In this document: in pieces, positions 1 to 8,078 of the stretch
How positions within the stretch are numbered: the first letter of the stretch is position 1
Layout of the letters: every line of letters begins with the position of its first letter
NCBI GenBank assembly: GCA_025359905.1
Contig: JANYDF010000082.1
Coordinates: 1-57,056 of the forward strand
Direction of reading: 5' to 3'
From: Rhodospirillales bacterium
GTDB lineage: Bacteria; Pseudomonadota; Alphaproteobacteria; Acetobacterales; Acetobacteraceae
DNA: 57,056 nt
The notes under the pieces: model-generated
Database searches by the model: none
What the model saw: only the letters and a program-made list of their open reading frames with translations
What the model was told of the DNA's origin: nothing
Translations under genes and position numbers: made by a program

Positions 1-1
1 G

Positions 2-67
2 GTGACGCCCGCCGGGCTTGGCGCGCCAGTCAAGCGCATCGTTTGGATCGGTTCGACCGCTGATTAA
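2..67 (+). CDS. C-terminal end of an unidentified protein (partial)
   Basis: An open frame enters from the left edge of the window and ends at TAA 65-67, with the last residues reading KRIVWIGSTAD. The peptide looks like ordinary coding sequence, but 21 residues are too few to assign a family. The stop codon coincides with the TAA target duplication of the miniature element that follows, so the element landed exactly at the gene's end and the stop would remain after excision. It could equally be a chance open frame. Confidence 0.3.
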   Translation: MTPAGLGAPVKRIVWIGSTAD

Positions 68-408
68 TACCAAATCTCTTGGGCGAGAACCCATGATCCA
101 TTCAATCGTCATCGCCGGGCTTGACCCGGCGATCCATGCCAGCGTTCGGTGTTAAACCAACCGTTACAATGCTTGAGCGTTGCCAGAACCCCTCCCCCTA
201 ACCCCCTCCCTCAAGGGGAGTGGGCTTTAGCGCCATGATATTGCGAAGGAATTCCCCCTCCCCTTGAGGGAGGGGGTTGGGGGAGGGGTAGGCACGAGAG
301 TCATTCTTTCCGTCAGTTAGCATTAGACACAAAATGCTCTAGCCGGCGCCATGGATTGCCGGGTCAGGCCCGGCAACGACAATGAGTTTTAGTCAGCGAG
401 ATTTGGTA
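68..408. mobile_element. MITE copy 1 (341 bp, TACCAAATCTC termini, TAA target duplication)
   Basis: The element begins TACCAAATCTC and ends with its exact complement GAGATTTGGTA. It is flanked by TAA at 65-67 and TAA at 409-411. Next to the ends are two palindromic arms: one at about 104-136 centred on GCCGGGCTTGACCCGGC and one at about 349-380. It encodes nothing. Copies 2 and 3 at 51376-51545 and 56923 onward share both ends. This copy is about 170 bp longer because a different palindromic repeat lies in its middle. The 3-bp TNA-type duplication resembles that of IS1031-group (IS5 family) elements, so a transposase of that type elsewhere in the genome may move it; that is inference. Confidence 0.85.
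189..288. repeat. C/G-rich palindromic repeat nested in MITE copy 1
   Basis: Near-perfect inverted arms lie at 189-220 and 258-288. They read as CCCTCCCTCAAGGGGAG on the left and its complement on the right, with a 37-bp centre. This is the part absent from the other MITE copies. It resembles in style the palindromes at 40887-41024 and 44553-44671. It would fold into a long hairpin in either strand. Confidence 0.75.
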
Positions 409-411
409 TAA

Positions 412-560
412 TTGGTATCGTTGGCCATCGTATATTGTAATTGGCGAAATATAACAAGTATATTTCTCGGCGGCATGCAGTCGATACGATAAGTTCCGAC
501 AAATTGCATGACACCGTGCCGCGATGGTGGGTTTCACTCACCCTACGACTCGTTATCGCT
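412..560. other. AT-richer intergenic stretch, no gene seen
   Basis: Between MITE copy 1 and the end of ruvX lies about 150 bp that is clearly richer in A+T than its neighbours. No credible coding frame or strong terminator was seen. It is similar in composition to the patch next to MITE copy 3. Confidence 0.4.
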
Positions 561-1037
561 TCAAAACGCCGCTGGCTGGCTGCTCGCATCCAACGCCGAC
601 TGCAACATATACGCCGCCGCCATCTTATCCACCACCTCGCTGCGCCGCTTGCGGGTCATATCCGCTTCCCCGATCAGGAACCGGTTGACCGCCGCACTGG
701 ATAGCCGCTCGTCCCACAAGGCGGCGGGCAGGCCGGTGGCGTTGGACAGCGCGTGCGTCCAGTCGCGCGCGGCTTGCGCGGCGGGGCCGCTGCTGCCGTC
801 CAGCGATAGCGGCAGGCCGACGACGAAGCCGGCCACTCCCTCCTTGCGGGCGATGCGGCTGAGGCTGCCGGCGTTTTCGCTCAGCTTGGCCCGCTTCAGG
901 CTGCCGTATGGGCTGGCGAGCATGAGGGTGACGTCGGTCAGGGCCAGCCCGATGGTCTGGCTGCCGGGGTCGATCCCCAGCAGCCGGGTTCCACGGGGCA
1001 GGGCGGCGCGCAGGTCTGTCAGGTTGATGATCGGCAT
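561..1037 (-). CDS. ruvX: Holliday junction resolvase-like protein RuvX (YqgF family)
   Basis: The 158-residue product has the RNase H-like YqgF fold signature: an N-terminal LLGIDPGSQTIGLAL strand with the first catalytic aspartate, a central VVGLPLSLDGS segment, and a C-terminal WDERLSSAAV motif followed by a VVDKMAAAYML helix with the last aspartate. The length is normal for the family. The start at MPIINLTD was chosen because the frame upstream is antisense to gatC. RuvX is linked to 16S rRNA 5' processing and possibly Holliday junction cleavage. It diverges from gatC with only 46 bp between the starts, so the two promoters must overlap. Confidence 0.93.
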   Translation of the reverse strand: MPIINLTDLRAALPRGTRLLGIDPGSQTIGLALTDVTLMLASPYGSLKRAKLSENAGSLSRIARKEGVAGFVVGLPLSLDGSSGPAAQAARDWTHALSNATGLPAALWDERLSSAAVNRFLIGEADMTRKRRSEVVDKMAAAYMLQSALDASSQPAAF

Positions 1038-1083
1038 GGCCACCGTTATGGTCCGCTCCCTCGCGTTCCACAAAGGGTCATTC

Positions 1084-1371
1084 ATGTCGCTCGATCCCGC
1101 GACCGTCCGCCGTATCGCCAAACTGGCCAGGATTCGCGTCGATGAGGCGCAGGTGCCGCAATTGCAGGCCGAGCTCAACGGCATCCTCGGCTGGATCGAG
1201 CAACTCAACGAAGTCAACGTCGATGGCGTCGAGCCGCTGACCGGCGGGCTGACCATGGCTGCCCCGCTGCGGGTGGACGCGGTGACGGATGGCGGCATCG
1301 CCGAGGCGGTGCTGGCCAATGCGCCCGACCGGGCGGACGATTATTTTGCGGTGCCGAAGGTGGTTGAGTGA
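1084..1371 (+). CDS. gatC: Asp-tRNA(Asn)/Glu-tRNA(Gln) amidotransferase subunit C
   Basis: The 95-residue product matches GatC. It starts [17 protein letters not shown], has the helical [14 protein letters not shown] segment and ends with the typical [11 protein letters not shown] tail. GatC wraps around and stabilises GatA in the GatCAB complex, which transamidates misacylated Glu-tRNA(Gln) and Asp-tRNA(Asn). An AGGG lies just upstream of the ATG. The TGA stop overlaps the gatA ATG by one base (TGATG), so translation is coupled. Confidence 0.95.
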   Translation: MSLDPATVRRIAKLARIRVDEAQVPQLQAELNGILGWIEQLNEVNVDGVEPLTGGLTMAAPLRVDAVTDGGIAEAVLANAPDRADDYFAVPKVVE

Positions 1372-2840
1372 TGATTTCCCTCTCTCTGGCGCAGGCCCGT
1401 GCGGCGCTGCGGGCGCGCCAAATGTCGGCGCGCGAACTCACCACGGCGTATCTGGGCGCGATCGAGGCGCTGAACCCGCAGCTGAACGCCTATGTGCTGG
1501 TCACGCCCGAGGTGGCGCTGGCCCATGCCGACGCCGCCGACGCCGCCCTGGCGCGCGGCGCGGCCAGGCCGCTCACCGGAATTCCGTTGGCGATCAAGGA
1601 TTTATTCTGCACCAAGGGCACCCGCACCACGGCCGGCAGCAAGATTCTGGAAAACTTCGTCCCGCCCTATGAAAGCACCGTTACTGCCAATTTGCTGCGC
1701 GACGGCGCGGTGTTTCTGGGCAAAGCGAACCTCGATGAGTTCGCCATGGGCTCGTCCAACATGACCTCGGCGTTCGGCGCGGTGGCCAACCCGTGGACCC
1801 GGCTCGGCGACAACCGGCCGCTGGTGCCGGGCGGCTCGTCGGGCGGTTCGGCGGCGGCGGTGGCGGCACATCTGGCGCTGGGGGCGACGGCGACCGACAC
1901 CGGCGGCTCGATCCGTCAGCCCGCGAGTTTCTGCGGTATCGTTGGCATCAAGCCCACGTACGGCCGGTGCAGCCGCTGGGGCGTGGTGGCGTTCGCCTCC
2001 TCGCTGGATCAGGCCGGGCCGCTGGCGCGCACGGTGGAGGATGCGGCGATCCTGCTCGGCTCGATGGCCGGGCACGACCCGAAGGATTCGACCAGCGCCA
2101 ATGTGCCGGTGCCCGACTTCGCCGCCGCCTGTGCGCGCGGGGTGAAGGGCCTGCGCATCGGCGTGCCGCGCGAATACCGCAGCGACGGGATGCCGCCCGA
2201 GATCGAGGCGCTGTGGCTGCAAGGCCAGCAATGGCTGCGCGAGCAGGGCGCGACTATCGTCGATGTGTCGCTGCCGCACACCAAATATGCGCTGGCGACT
2301 TACTACATCGTCGCCCCCGCCGAGGCGTCGTCCAACCTCGCGCGCTACGACGGTGTGCGCTTCGGGCTGCGCGTCGATGGCGGCGATCTGGGCGAGTTGT
2401 ACGAAAACACCCGCGCCGCCGGGTTCGGCGCCGAGGTGAAGCGCCGCGTGCTGATCGGCACCTACGTGCTGTCGGCCGGGTATTACGATGCGTATAACCT
2501 CAAGGCGCAGAAGGTGCGGGCCCTGATCCTGAAGGACTTCACCGACGCCTTCGAGCACTGCGACGCGCTGTTGACCCCGACGGCGCCATCCGCCGCGTTC
2601 GGCCAGGGCGAGAAGATGGACGACCCGGTGACGATGTATCTGAACGACGTGTTCACGGTGCCTGCCAACATGGCCGGCACACCCGGCCTGTCGGTGCCCG
2701 CCGGTCTGGACGCTCAGGGCCTGCCGCTCGGCTTGCAGGTGCTAGGCCGGCCGTTCGACGAGGAAACCGTCTTCGCGGTAGGTGCCGCGCTGGAGCGGGC
2801 GGCGGGATTCTCGGCAGTGCCGCGTATTCTGGCGAAGTAA
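1371..2840 (+). CDS. gatA: Asp/Glu-tRNA amidotransferase subunit A (amidase)
   Basis: The 489-residue amidase-signature protein releases ammonia from glutamine for tRNA transamidation. The catalytic Ser-cisSer-Lys set is visible: Lys76 in LAIKDLF, the [10 protein letters not shown] loop with Ser156, and Ser180 in [12 protein letters not shown] 1371 was preferred over GTG 1368, which lies immediately before it. The gene follows gatC directly. It is separated from gatB by about 620 bp holding a GxxExxY gene and short repeats, which breaks the usual contiguous gatCAB order. Confidence 0.97.
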   Translation: MISLSLAQARAALRARQMSARELTTAYLGAIEALNPQLNAYVLVTPEVALAHADAADAALARGAARPLTGIPLAIKDLFCTKGTRTTAGSKILENFVPPYESTVTANLLRDGAVFLGKANLDEFAMGSSNMTSAFGAVANPWTRLGDNRPLVPGGSSGGSAAAVAAHLALGATATDTGGSIRQPASFCGIVGIKPTYGRCSRWGVVAFASSLDQAGPLARTVEDAAILLGSMAGHDPKDSTSANVPVPDFAAACARGVKGLRIGVPREYRSDGMPPEIEALWLQGQQWLREQGATIVDVSLPHTKYALATYYIVAPAEASSNLARYDGVRFGLRVDGGDLGELYENTRAAGFGAEVKRRVLIGTYVLSAGYYDAYNLKAQKVRALILKDFTDAFEHCDALLTPTAPSAAFGQGEKMDDPVTMYLNDVFTVPANMAGTPGLSVPAGLDAQGLPLGLQVLGRPFDEETVFAVGAALERAAGFSAVPRILAK

Positions 2841-2844
2841 GCAG

Positions 2845-2877
2845 TTATCCGCAGATGACGCAGATGGGCGCAGATGA
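2845..2877. repeat. Short CAGATGACG-type repeat, left copy
   Basis: The motif TTATCCGCAGATGACGCAG, followed by two further CAGATG units, lies five bases after the gatA stop. The same motif, with A in place of G, recurs at 3277-3310 and inverted at 3410-3442. The start of the GxxExxY gene is encoded by this repeat. Confidence 0.8.
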
Positions 2878-3292
2878 TGGCGGAGGACAGCGCGATGCGC
2901 AGTCTTATGCCGTCATTGGCGCGGCCATGGCGGTACATGGCGAGCTCGGCGGCGGATTTCTCGAAGCGGTCTACCATGAGGCGCTGGCGATCGAATTCGC
3001 TGAACGCAATGTGGTGTTTCGCCGGGAGGTGCCTTTGGCAATCTCCTATCGAGGGCAAACTCTGGCCGCGTCATATCGGGCCGATTTCATCTGTTTCGAG
3101 GATCTGCTGGTTGAACTGAAAGCGTTGCAGAAGCTTTCCGGAACAGAAGAGGCGCAGGTGATCAACTACCTCAAGGCGTCTGGCCTCAGCCGGGGGCTAT
3201 TGCTGAACTTCGGTGCTGCCCGGCTCGAATTTCGCCGATTTGCGGGACGGCGTGCCGTCGCTGGCGGGCAGGAAGGTTTTATCCACAGATGA
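2855..3292 (+). CDS. GxxExxY family protein
   Basis: The 145-residue protein matches the GxxExxY family of unknown function. It has [21 protein letters not shown], where the name motif appears as GGFLEAVY, then a [17 protein letters not shown] segment and a [15 protein letters not shown] helix. The VELKA and ADF residues resemble PD-(D/E)XK nuclease cores, but that is inference. The ATG at 2855 (or 2864) and the TGA stop both lie inside CAGATGAC-type repeats, so the coding region is exactly bounded by them. The placement between gatA and gatB suggests that gene plus repeats form a mobile or recombination-prone cassette. Confidence 0.8.
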   Translation: MTQMGADDGGGQRDAQSYAVIGAAMAVHGELGGGFLEAVYHEALAIEFAERNVVFRREVPLAISYRGQTLAASYRADFICFEDLLVELKALQKLSGTEEAQVINYLKASGLSRGLLLNFGAARLEFRRFAGRRAVAGGQEGFIHR

Positions 3293-3442
3293 CACAGATG
3301 ACACAGATGAGTCAGGATTTACAGAATTCGTCCGGTGCCGGGCGGCCGCAGCTGCATGTTCGGCGGCGCCGGTCAGAGTGCATTGGCTGCGCGCGATGCG
3401 CGCGAAGAACATCTGTGTCATCTGTGTCATCTGTGGATAATA
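3277..3442. repeat. Inverted pair of CACAGATGACACAGATG repeats
   Basis: Three units of (C)ACAGATGA lie at 3277-3310, starting TTATCCACAGATGACACAG. The reverse complement lies at 3410-3442, ending CATCTGTGGATAA, about 100 bp away. The first copy contains the stop codon of the GxxExxY gene and the second lies about 20 bp before gatB. The transcript could fold into a long hairpin ahead of gatB. No gene lies between the arms. Confidence 0.8.
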
Positions 3443-3464
3443 CTTCTTCTTTGGAATGCAGCGC

Positions 3465-4916
3465 ATGACCTACACCATCGAAGGCAACACCGGTTCCTGG
3501 GAAGTTGTGGTTGGCCTGGAAGTCCATGCCCAGGTGATCACCCAGTCCAAGCTGTTCAGCGGGGCCGCCACCGCGTTTGGGGCGGCGCCGAATTCGCAGG
3601 TCAGCTTCGTCGATGCGGCGTTTCCCGGCATGTTACCGGTGGTCAACGCCGAGGCGGTGGCGCAGGCGGTGCGGACCGGGCTGGGGTTGCGCGCGCATAT
3701 CAATCTGGTCAGCCGGTTTGATCGCAAGAACTACTTCTATGCCGATCTGCCGTCCGGCTATCAGATCAGCCAGTTCGAAAAGCCCATTGTCGGCGCCGGG
3801 GTGATCGAGATTGAGCTGGCCGATGGCAGCACCAAGCAGATTGGCGTGACCCGGCTGCATCTGGAGCAGGATGCGGGCAAGAGCCTGCACGATCAGCACC
3901 CGGCGAAAAGCTACGTCGATCTTAATCGCTCCGGTGTGGCGCTGATGGAAATCGTCAGCGAGCCGGATATTCGCAGCCCGGAGGAAGCCGGCGCGTATGT
4001 GAAAAAGCTGCGCGCCATCCTGCGCTATCTGGGCACCTGCGACGGCAACATGGAGGAAGGCTCGCTGCGCGCCGATGTGAATGTCTCGGTGCGCAAGCAT
4101 GGCGAGCCGTACCGCACGCGCTGCGAGATCAAGAACGTCAACTCGGTGCGCTTCGTGATGCAGGCGGTGGAAGCCGAGGCGGCGCGGCAGGTCGACTTGT
4201 GGGAAAGCGGCGGCACGGTGCAGCAGGAAACCCGGCTGTTCGATTCGGCGCGCGGCGTCACCCGGCCGATGCGCTCCAAGGAGGACGCGCATGACTACCG
4301 TTATTTCCCCGACCCGGATTTGCTGCCGCTGGTGCTCGACGAAGCCTGGGTGGCCGATCTGGCCAGCAAGCTGCCGGAACTGCCGGACGAAAAGCGCGCC
4401 CGTTTTATCGCCGATCTCGGTCTGACGCCGTACGATGCCGGCGTGCTGGTGGCCGATCAGGCAGCGGCGGCGTATTTCGAGACGGTCGCCAAAGGCCGCG
4501 ACGCCAAGCAGGCGGCGAACTGGATCATGGGCGATTTGTTCGCCGTGCTGAACCGCACCGGACACAGCATCGAAGACAGCCCGGTGCCGGCGCCAGCACT
4601 CGGCCAACTGCTCGACCTGATCGCCGACAGCACCATCAACGGCAAGATCGCCAAAAGCGTGTTCGAGGCGATGGTGGAAACCGGCGACGGCCCGGAGGCG
4701 ATTGTTGCCGCGCGCGGCCTGCGGCAGGTTACCGACACCGGCGCCATCGACGCGGCGGTGGATGCGGTGTTGGCGGCCAATCCGGACAAGGTGGCCGACT
4801 ACAAGGCGGGCAAGGACAAGATGTTCGGCTTCTTCGTCGGCCAGATCATGAAATCGCTGGCCGGCAAGGGCAATCCGGCCCTGGTCAACGCCTCGCTGAA
4901 ACAGCGGCTCGGCTAA
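3465..4916 (+). CDS. gatB: Asp/Glu-tRNA amidotransferase subunit B
   Basis: The 483-residue GatB subunit carries the kinase-like tRNA-phosphorylating domain ([49 protein letters not shown]) and a C-terminal YqeY-like tail ([17 protein letters not shown]). ATG 3465 was chosen because GGAA at 3453-3456 is 8 bases upstream; ATG 3456 is possible but lacks a ribosome site. It works with GatA and GatC, although about 170 bp of repeat-containing DNA precede it. The amn gene follows after 15 bp. Confidence 0.97.
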   Translation: MTYTIEGNTGSWEVVVGLEVHAQVITQSKLFSGAATAFGAAPNSQVSFVDAAFPGMLPVVNAEAVAQAVRTGLGLRAHINLVSRFDRKNYFYADLPSGYQISQFEKPIVGAGVIEIELADGSTKQIGVTRLHLEQDAGKSLHDQHPAKSYVDLNRSGVALMEIVSEPDIRSPEEAGAYVKKLRAILRYLGTCDGNMEEGSLRADVNVSVRKHGEPYRTRCEIKNVNSVRFVMQAVEAEAARQVDLWESGGTVQQETRLFDSARGVTRPMRSKEDAHDYRYFPDPDLLPLVLDEAWVADLASKLPELPDEKRARFIADLGLTPYDAGVLVADQAAAAYFETVAKGRDAKQAANWIMGDLFAVLNRTGHSIEDSPVPAPALGQLLDLIADSTINGKIAKSVFEAMVETGDGPEAIVAARGLRQVTDTGAIDAAVDAVLAANPDKVADYKAGKDKMFGFFVGQIMKSLAGKGNPALVNASLKQRLG

Positions 4917-4931
4917 CGCAAAGGCATACCC

Positions 4932-6398
4932 ATGGACACCGCCGCGCAAACGCTGACGCCAGAGCAGGCGGTGGACCGGCTGGCCGAATTGCATGCCGAG
5001 GCGGTGGCGGATTTGCGCGCGGCGCTGCTTCGATTTGGGCGCGACGGCAGTTTCCCCACCGATGCCGAGCGGGCGCGGTTCCGCTATCCGGAATTGCGCC
5101 TGCACTGGCAGCCGCACGGCGCGCCGCCGCAGACCCGCCGCGCTTGGGCCAAGCTGCAAGCGCCCGGCGCCTACGCCACGACGGTCACGCAACCGGCATT
5201 CTTCCGCCGCTATCTGCTGAGCCAGTTGCACCCGCTGGTCGAGGAATACGGTGCCACGCTCAGCGTCGGGCCGAGCCAGCAGGAATTGCCGTATCCGTAT
5301 GTGCTCGACGGCAGCAATGAGTTGATGCAGGGCGAGATTTCGGCCAGCGAACTGGCGCGGCATTTCCCGGTGCCGATGCTCTCGGCGGTCGGCGACGAAA
5401 TCGCCGACGGTTTGTGGGATGCCGCCCCCGGCGAGCCGCTGCCGCTGGCGCTGTTCGACGCGGTGCGGGTGGATTACTCGCTGCGCCGCCTGGTGCACTA
5501 CACCGGCACCGATTGGCGCGCGGTGCAGCCGTGGATTTTGCTGACCAATTATCAGCGATATGTGGAGCAGTTCGTCCGCTTCGGGCTGGCCGAATTGCTG
5601 CGCGAGGGCAGCCCGTACGACCGCCTGTCGGTGCCCGGCGGCGGTACCGCCACCCGCGACATGGCAGCCGATGAGGCGGAGCACCTGGCGCTGTCCGCCC
5701 CGTGGCAGCGCTTCCAGATGCCGGCCTATCATCTCGGCCGCTCGGACGGCCAGGGTGGTATCACCATCGTCAATATCGGTGTCGGCCCGTCCAACGCCAA
5801 GAATATCACCGACCATCTGGCGGTGCTGCGTCCGCATTGCTGGCTGATGGTCGGCCATTGCGGCGGGCTGCGGCAAAGCCAGAAGATCGGCGACTACGTG
5901 CTGGCGCACGGCTACTTGCGCCGCGACAAAATCCTCGACGATCTGGTGCCGCCGGAAGTCCCGGTGCCTGCTTTGGCCGAAGTGCAGGTGGCGTTGCAAC
6001 AAGCGGCGGCGCAGGTCACCGGCGAGCGCGGCGACGCGCTGAAGCAGCGGCTGCGGACCGGCACGGTCGTGACCTACGACGACCGCAACTGGGAACTGCG
6101 CTGGAGCCAGGAACGGCGGCGCATCAACCTGTCGCGCGCCATCGCGGTGGATATGGAAAGCGGCACGCTGGCCGCACAAGGCTACCGGCTGCGGGTGCCG
6201 TACGGCACGCTGCTGTGCGTGTCCGACAAGCCGCTGCACGGCGAAATCAAACTGCCGGGTGCCGCCAGCGCATTCTATCAGCGCGCGGTGGGCGAGCATT
6301 TGGCCATTGGTATCGCCACGCTCGATATTTTGCGCAGCCAGTTGGGGGCGCTGCACAGCCGCAAGCTGCGCAGTTTCGACGAGCCGCCGTTCAGGTAG
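4932..6398 (+). CDS. amn: AMP nucleosidase
   Basis: The 488-residue protein has the length and domains of bacterial Amn, which hydrolyses AMP to adenine and ribose 5-phosphate. The N-terminal half is the Amn-specific domain. The C-terminal half is a nucleoside-phosphorylase-like fold with IVNIGVGPSNAKNITDHL, LMVGHCGGLRQSQ, a VDMESGTLAAQGYR segment typical of nucleoside-binding, and LLCVSDKPLHGE. It sits 15 bp after gatB, probably co-transcribed. Its TAG stop overlaps the stop of the convergent flhG gene by 8 bp, leaving no room for a terminator between them. Confidence 0.95.
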   Translation: MDTAAQTLTPEQAVDRLAELHAEAVADLRAALLRFGRDGSFPTDAERARFRYPELRLHWQPHGAPPQTRRAWAKLQAPGAYATTVTQPAFFRRYLLSQLHPLVEEYGATLSVGPSQQELPYPYVLDGSNELMQGEISASELARHFPVPMLSAVGDEIADGLWDAAPGEPLPLALFDAVRVDYSLRRLVHYTGTDWRAVQPWILLTNYQRYVEQFVRFGLAELLREGSPYDRLSVPGGGTATRDMAADEAEHLALSAPWQRFQMPAYHLGRSDGQGGITIVNIGVGPSNAKNITDHLAVLRPHCWLMVGHCGGLRQSQKIGDYVLAHGYLRRDKILDDLVPPEVPVPALAEVQVALQQAAAQVTGERGDALKQRLRTGTVVTYDDRNWELRWSQERRRINLSRAIAVDMESGTLAAQGYRLRVPYGTLLCVSDKPLHGEIKLPGAASAFYQRAVGEHLAIGIATLDILRSQLGALHSRKLRSFDEPPFR

Positions 6399-7200
6399 AC
6401 CCCAGCGCGGCAACGTGTCGCGCCAGCCCCTCCACGTCTGTGGCCGCCGCGCAATTCGGGTGCCGTTCCAGCAGCAATTTCTGCCGCCGGATCGCATCCT
6501 TCACATGCTCGTCGCGCCGGATTATGCCCGCGCAGCCGGGGGTGTAGCTGAGGAAGCTGGCACAAGCGCGGGCCAGAAAGCTATAGGTGCGCTGCCCAGC
6601 GGCCGGGTTGGCGGCGTGATTGACCACGATGCGCGCGCCACCGTGTCCCGGCGCACGGTCCTTGTGGTCGAGTTTCAGCACCGCGTACGCGTCGGTCAGG
6701 CTGGTCGGCTCGTCGGTCGCCACCACCAGCAGCAAGTTGGCGGCGCTGGACAGATGCCGCACCGGTGTGCCGAGCCCAGCGCCAAGATCCATCACCACGG
6801 CATCGTAGCGGCGCGTGAGCTGGCGCAGATCGGCGGTCAACCGGTGCAGCGCCTCGCCGCTCAGCGTGGCCAGCGCCGTGGCGCCGGATCGCCCGGCCAG
6901 AATGTCGAAGCCGCCGCTATGCGCAAAGATCGCCGCCTCCATCGCCAAGCCGCCGCCAATCACGCTGCCGATGTCCGCGTCCGGCGCGATGCCAAGTTGG
7001 ATATCGACATTGGCCAGCCCCAGATCGCCGTCGAACAGCAACACCCGCTGCCCGGTGCGGGCCAGCGCGTGGCTGAGCGTAATCGCCAGCCAGGTCTTGC
7101 CGACGCCGCCCTTGCCGGAGGCGATGGCGATCAACCGCCCGTGCCGCGAAGCTGCCGGCATTGCTTGCAAATCGAGTCTTCGGGTGCCGATGGTCGTCAT
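6391..7200 (-). CDS. flhG: MinD-like flagellar number regulator FlhG (FleN)
   Basis: The 269-residue ParA/MinD-type ATPase has a deviant Walker A motif ASGKGGVGKTWLA, an FDGDLGLANVDIQLG switch region, and YDAVVMDLGAGL. FlhG controls flagellar number and stimulates the FlhF GTPase. The N-terminal activator segment of characterised FlhG proteins (DQA-type motif) is only loosely present here as LDLQAMP. The start codon overlaps the flhF stop by 4 bp (ATGA). It is the last gene of the leftward flagellar unit. Confidence 0.9.
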   Translation of the reverse strand: MTTIGTRRLDLQAMPAASRHGRLIAIASGKGGVGKTWLAITLSHALARTGQRVLLFDGDLGLANVDIQLGIAPDADIGSVIGGGLAMEAAIFAHSGGFDILAGRSGATALATLSGEALHRLTADLRQLTRRYDAVVMDLGAGLGTPVRHLSSAANLLLVVATDEPTSLTDAYAVLKLDHKDRAPGHGGARIVVNHAANPAAGQRTYSFLARACASFLSYTPGCAGIIRRDEHVKDAIRRQKLLLERHPNCAAATDVEGLARHVAALGST

Positions 7201-8072
7201 GCGGCGCGCTCCAGCAGCCAGTTGGCGAGCAAAGCCGGGGTCAGCGGCGTCAGCCCGTCGGCTGCACCTGGGCCGGTGCCCGCTTCTGTGATGGCCAGCC
7301 CGGCCTCGGCTGCGGTCAGCACGCTGCCGAGGCGGCGTGCGTGGTCGGTGCGGCCTGCCACCAGATGCGTCGCCCCGGCCTCGCGGTAGGCGGCGGCCAG
7401 TTCGGCGGATTCTGCCGGGTCGGTGCCCGCCGCCAGCACCACTGCGACGCTGCCGCCGACCGCTGCGGCAAATGCCGCGATGTCGTCCCGCTCGGCGGCG
7501 TTGAACGGGTTGCTGCCGGGCAGGTCGATCAGCACCGGCGTATCCGCCCGCCGCCCGTCCAGCGCGCGGCCGAGCGGGACCGGATGGCAGGCGGTGACCA
7601 GATCGAGGCCCAGCAGCCGCGTGAACGCCGCCAGTTGCTCCGCCCCGCCGGCGCGCTGGCCGTCCGCCGAAATCACCAGCGGTGCGATCCCGCGCATCAC
7701 CAGCCGTGTGGCCAGCCGAGCGGCGGTCAGGGTCTTGCCGGCACCCGGCGGCCCCGCCAGCAGCAGCGGCGGTGCGCCAGTGCCCAACCCGAGCGGCGCA
7801 AATGCGAATGCTGCCGCCAGCGTGGCCGCCAGCGCACCGCCGGACAGACGCTGCCGCAGCCCGGACGGCACCGCGTGATAGCTGAGTGCCGCCGCGATGC
7901 GTGCGCCGGGGTCAGCAGCCGGTTCCGGTTCGCTGGTCTCCAATGCTGCGGTGACTTCGACGCCGCCCGCCACGCGCCGTGTGCCGAGGATCAGCGCCTC
8001 CGGCCCCAACTCGGCACGGATTTGCGCCATCGCCTCGTTCACCCGTGCGGCGCGGTAGAGCTTGACCCGCAT
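7197..8072 (-). CDS. flhF: FlhF-like SRP-family GTPase (degenerate G motifs)
   Basis: The N-terminus MRVKLYRAARVNEAMAQI, then LGPEALILGTRRV, is the FlhF signature, and position between flhA and flhG supports the call. The NG domain has a P-loop GPPGAGKTLTAARLA. At 291 residues it is shorter than most FlhF proteins. The usual DTAG motif reads DLPGSN, the DTYR-type motif reads ADGQRAG, and the TKLD motif reads GRTD. GTP binding may therefore be retained with altered hydrolysis or specificity; this is inference. FlhF places the polar flagellum. Six bases separate it from flhA. Confidence 0.85.
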   Translation of the reverse strand: MRVKLYRAARVNEAMAQIRAELGPEALILGTRRVAGGVEVTAALETSEPEPAADPGARIAAALSYHAVPSGLRQRLSGGALAATLAAAFAFAPLGLGTGAPPLLLAGPPGAGKTLTAARLATRLVMRGIAPLVISADGQRAGGAEQLAAFTRLLGLDLVTACHPVPLGRALDGRRADTPVLIDLPGSNPFNAAERDDIAAFAAAVGGSVAVVLAAGTDPAESAELAAAYREAGATHLVAGRTDHARRLGSVLTAAEAGLAITEAGTGPGAADGLTPLTPALLANWLLERAA

Positions 8073-8078
8073 GGCGGA

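Noticed and set aside
412-560. Small reading frames to the left of ruvX
   Set aside because: They are short, overlap repeats or ruvX, and have no ribosome sites or recognisable similarity.
2845-3442. CRISPR array from the repeated CAGATGAC units
   Set aside because: Units are only 8-9 bp, tandem or inverted without regular spacers, and no cas gene is present.
3633-6497. A 954-codon open frame on the minus strand opposite gatB and amn
   Set aside because: It is exactly antisense to two well-supported genes, with composition typical of high-GC shadow frames and no recognisable domain.
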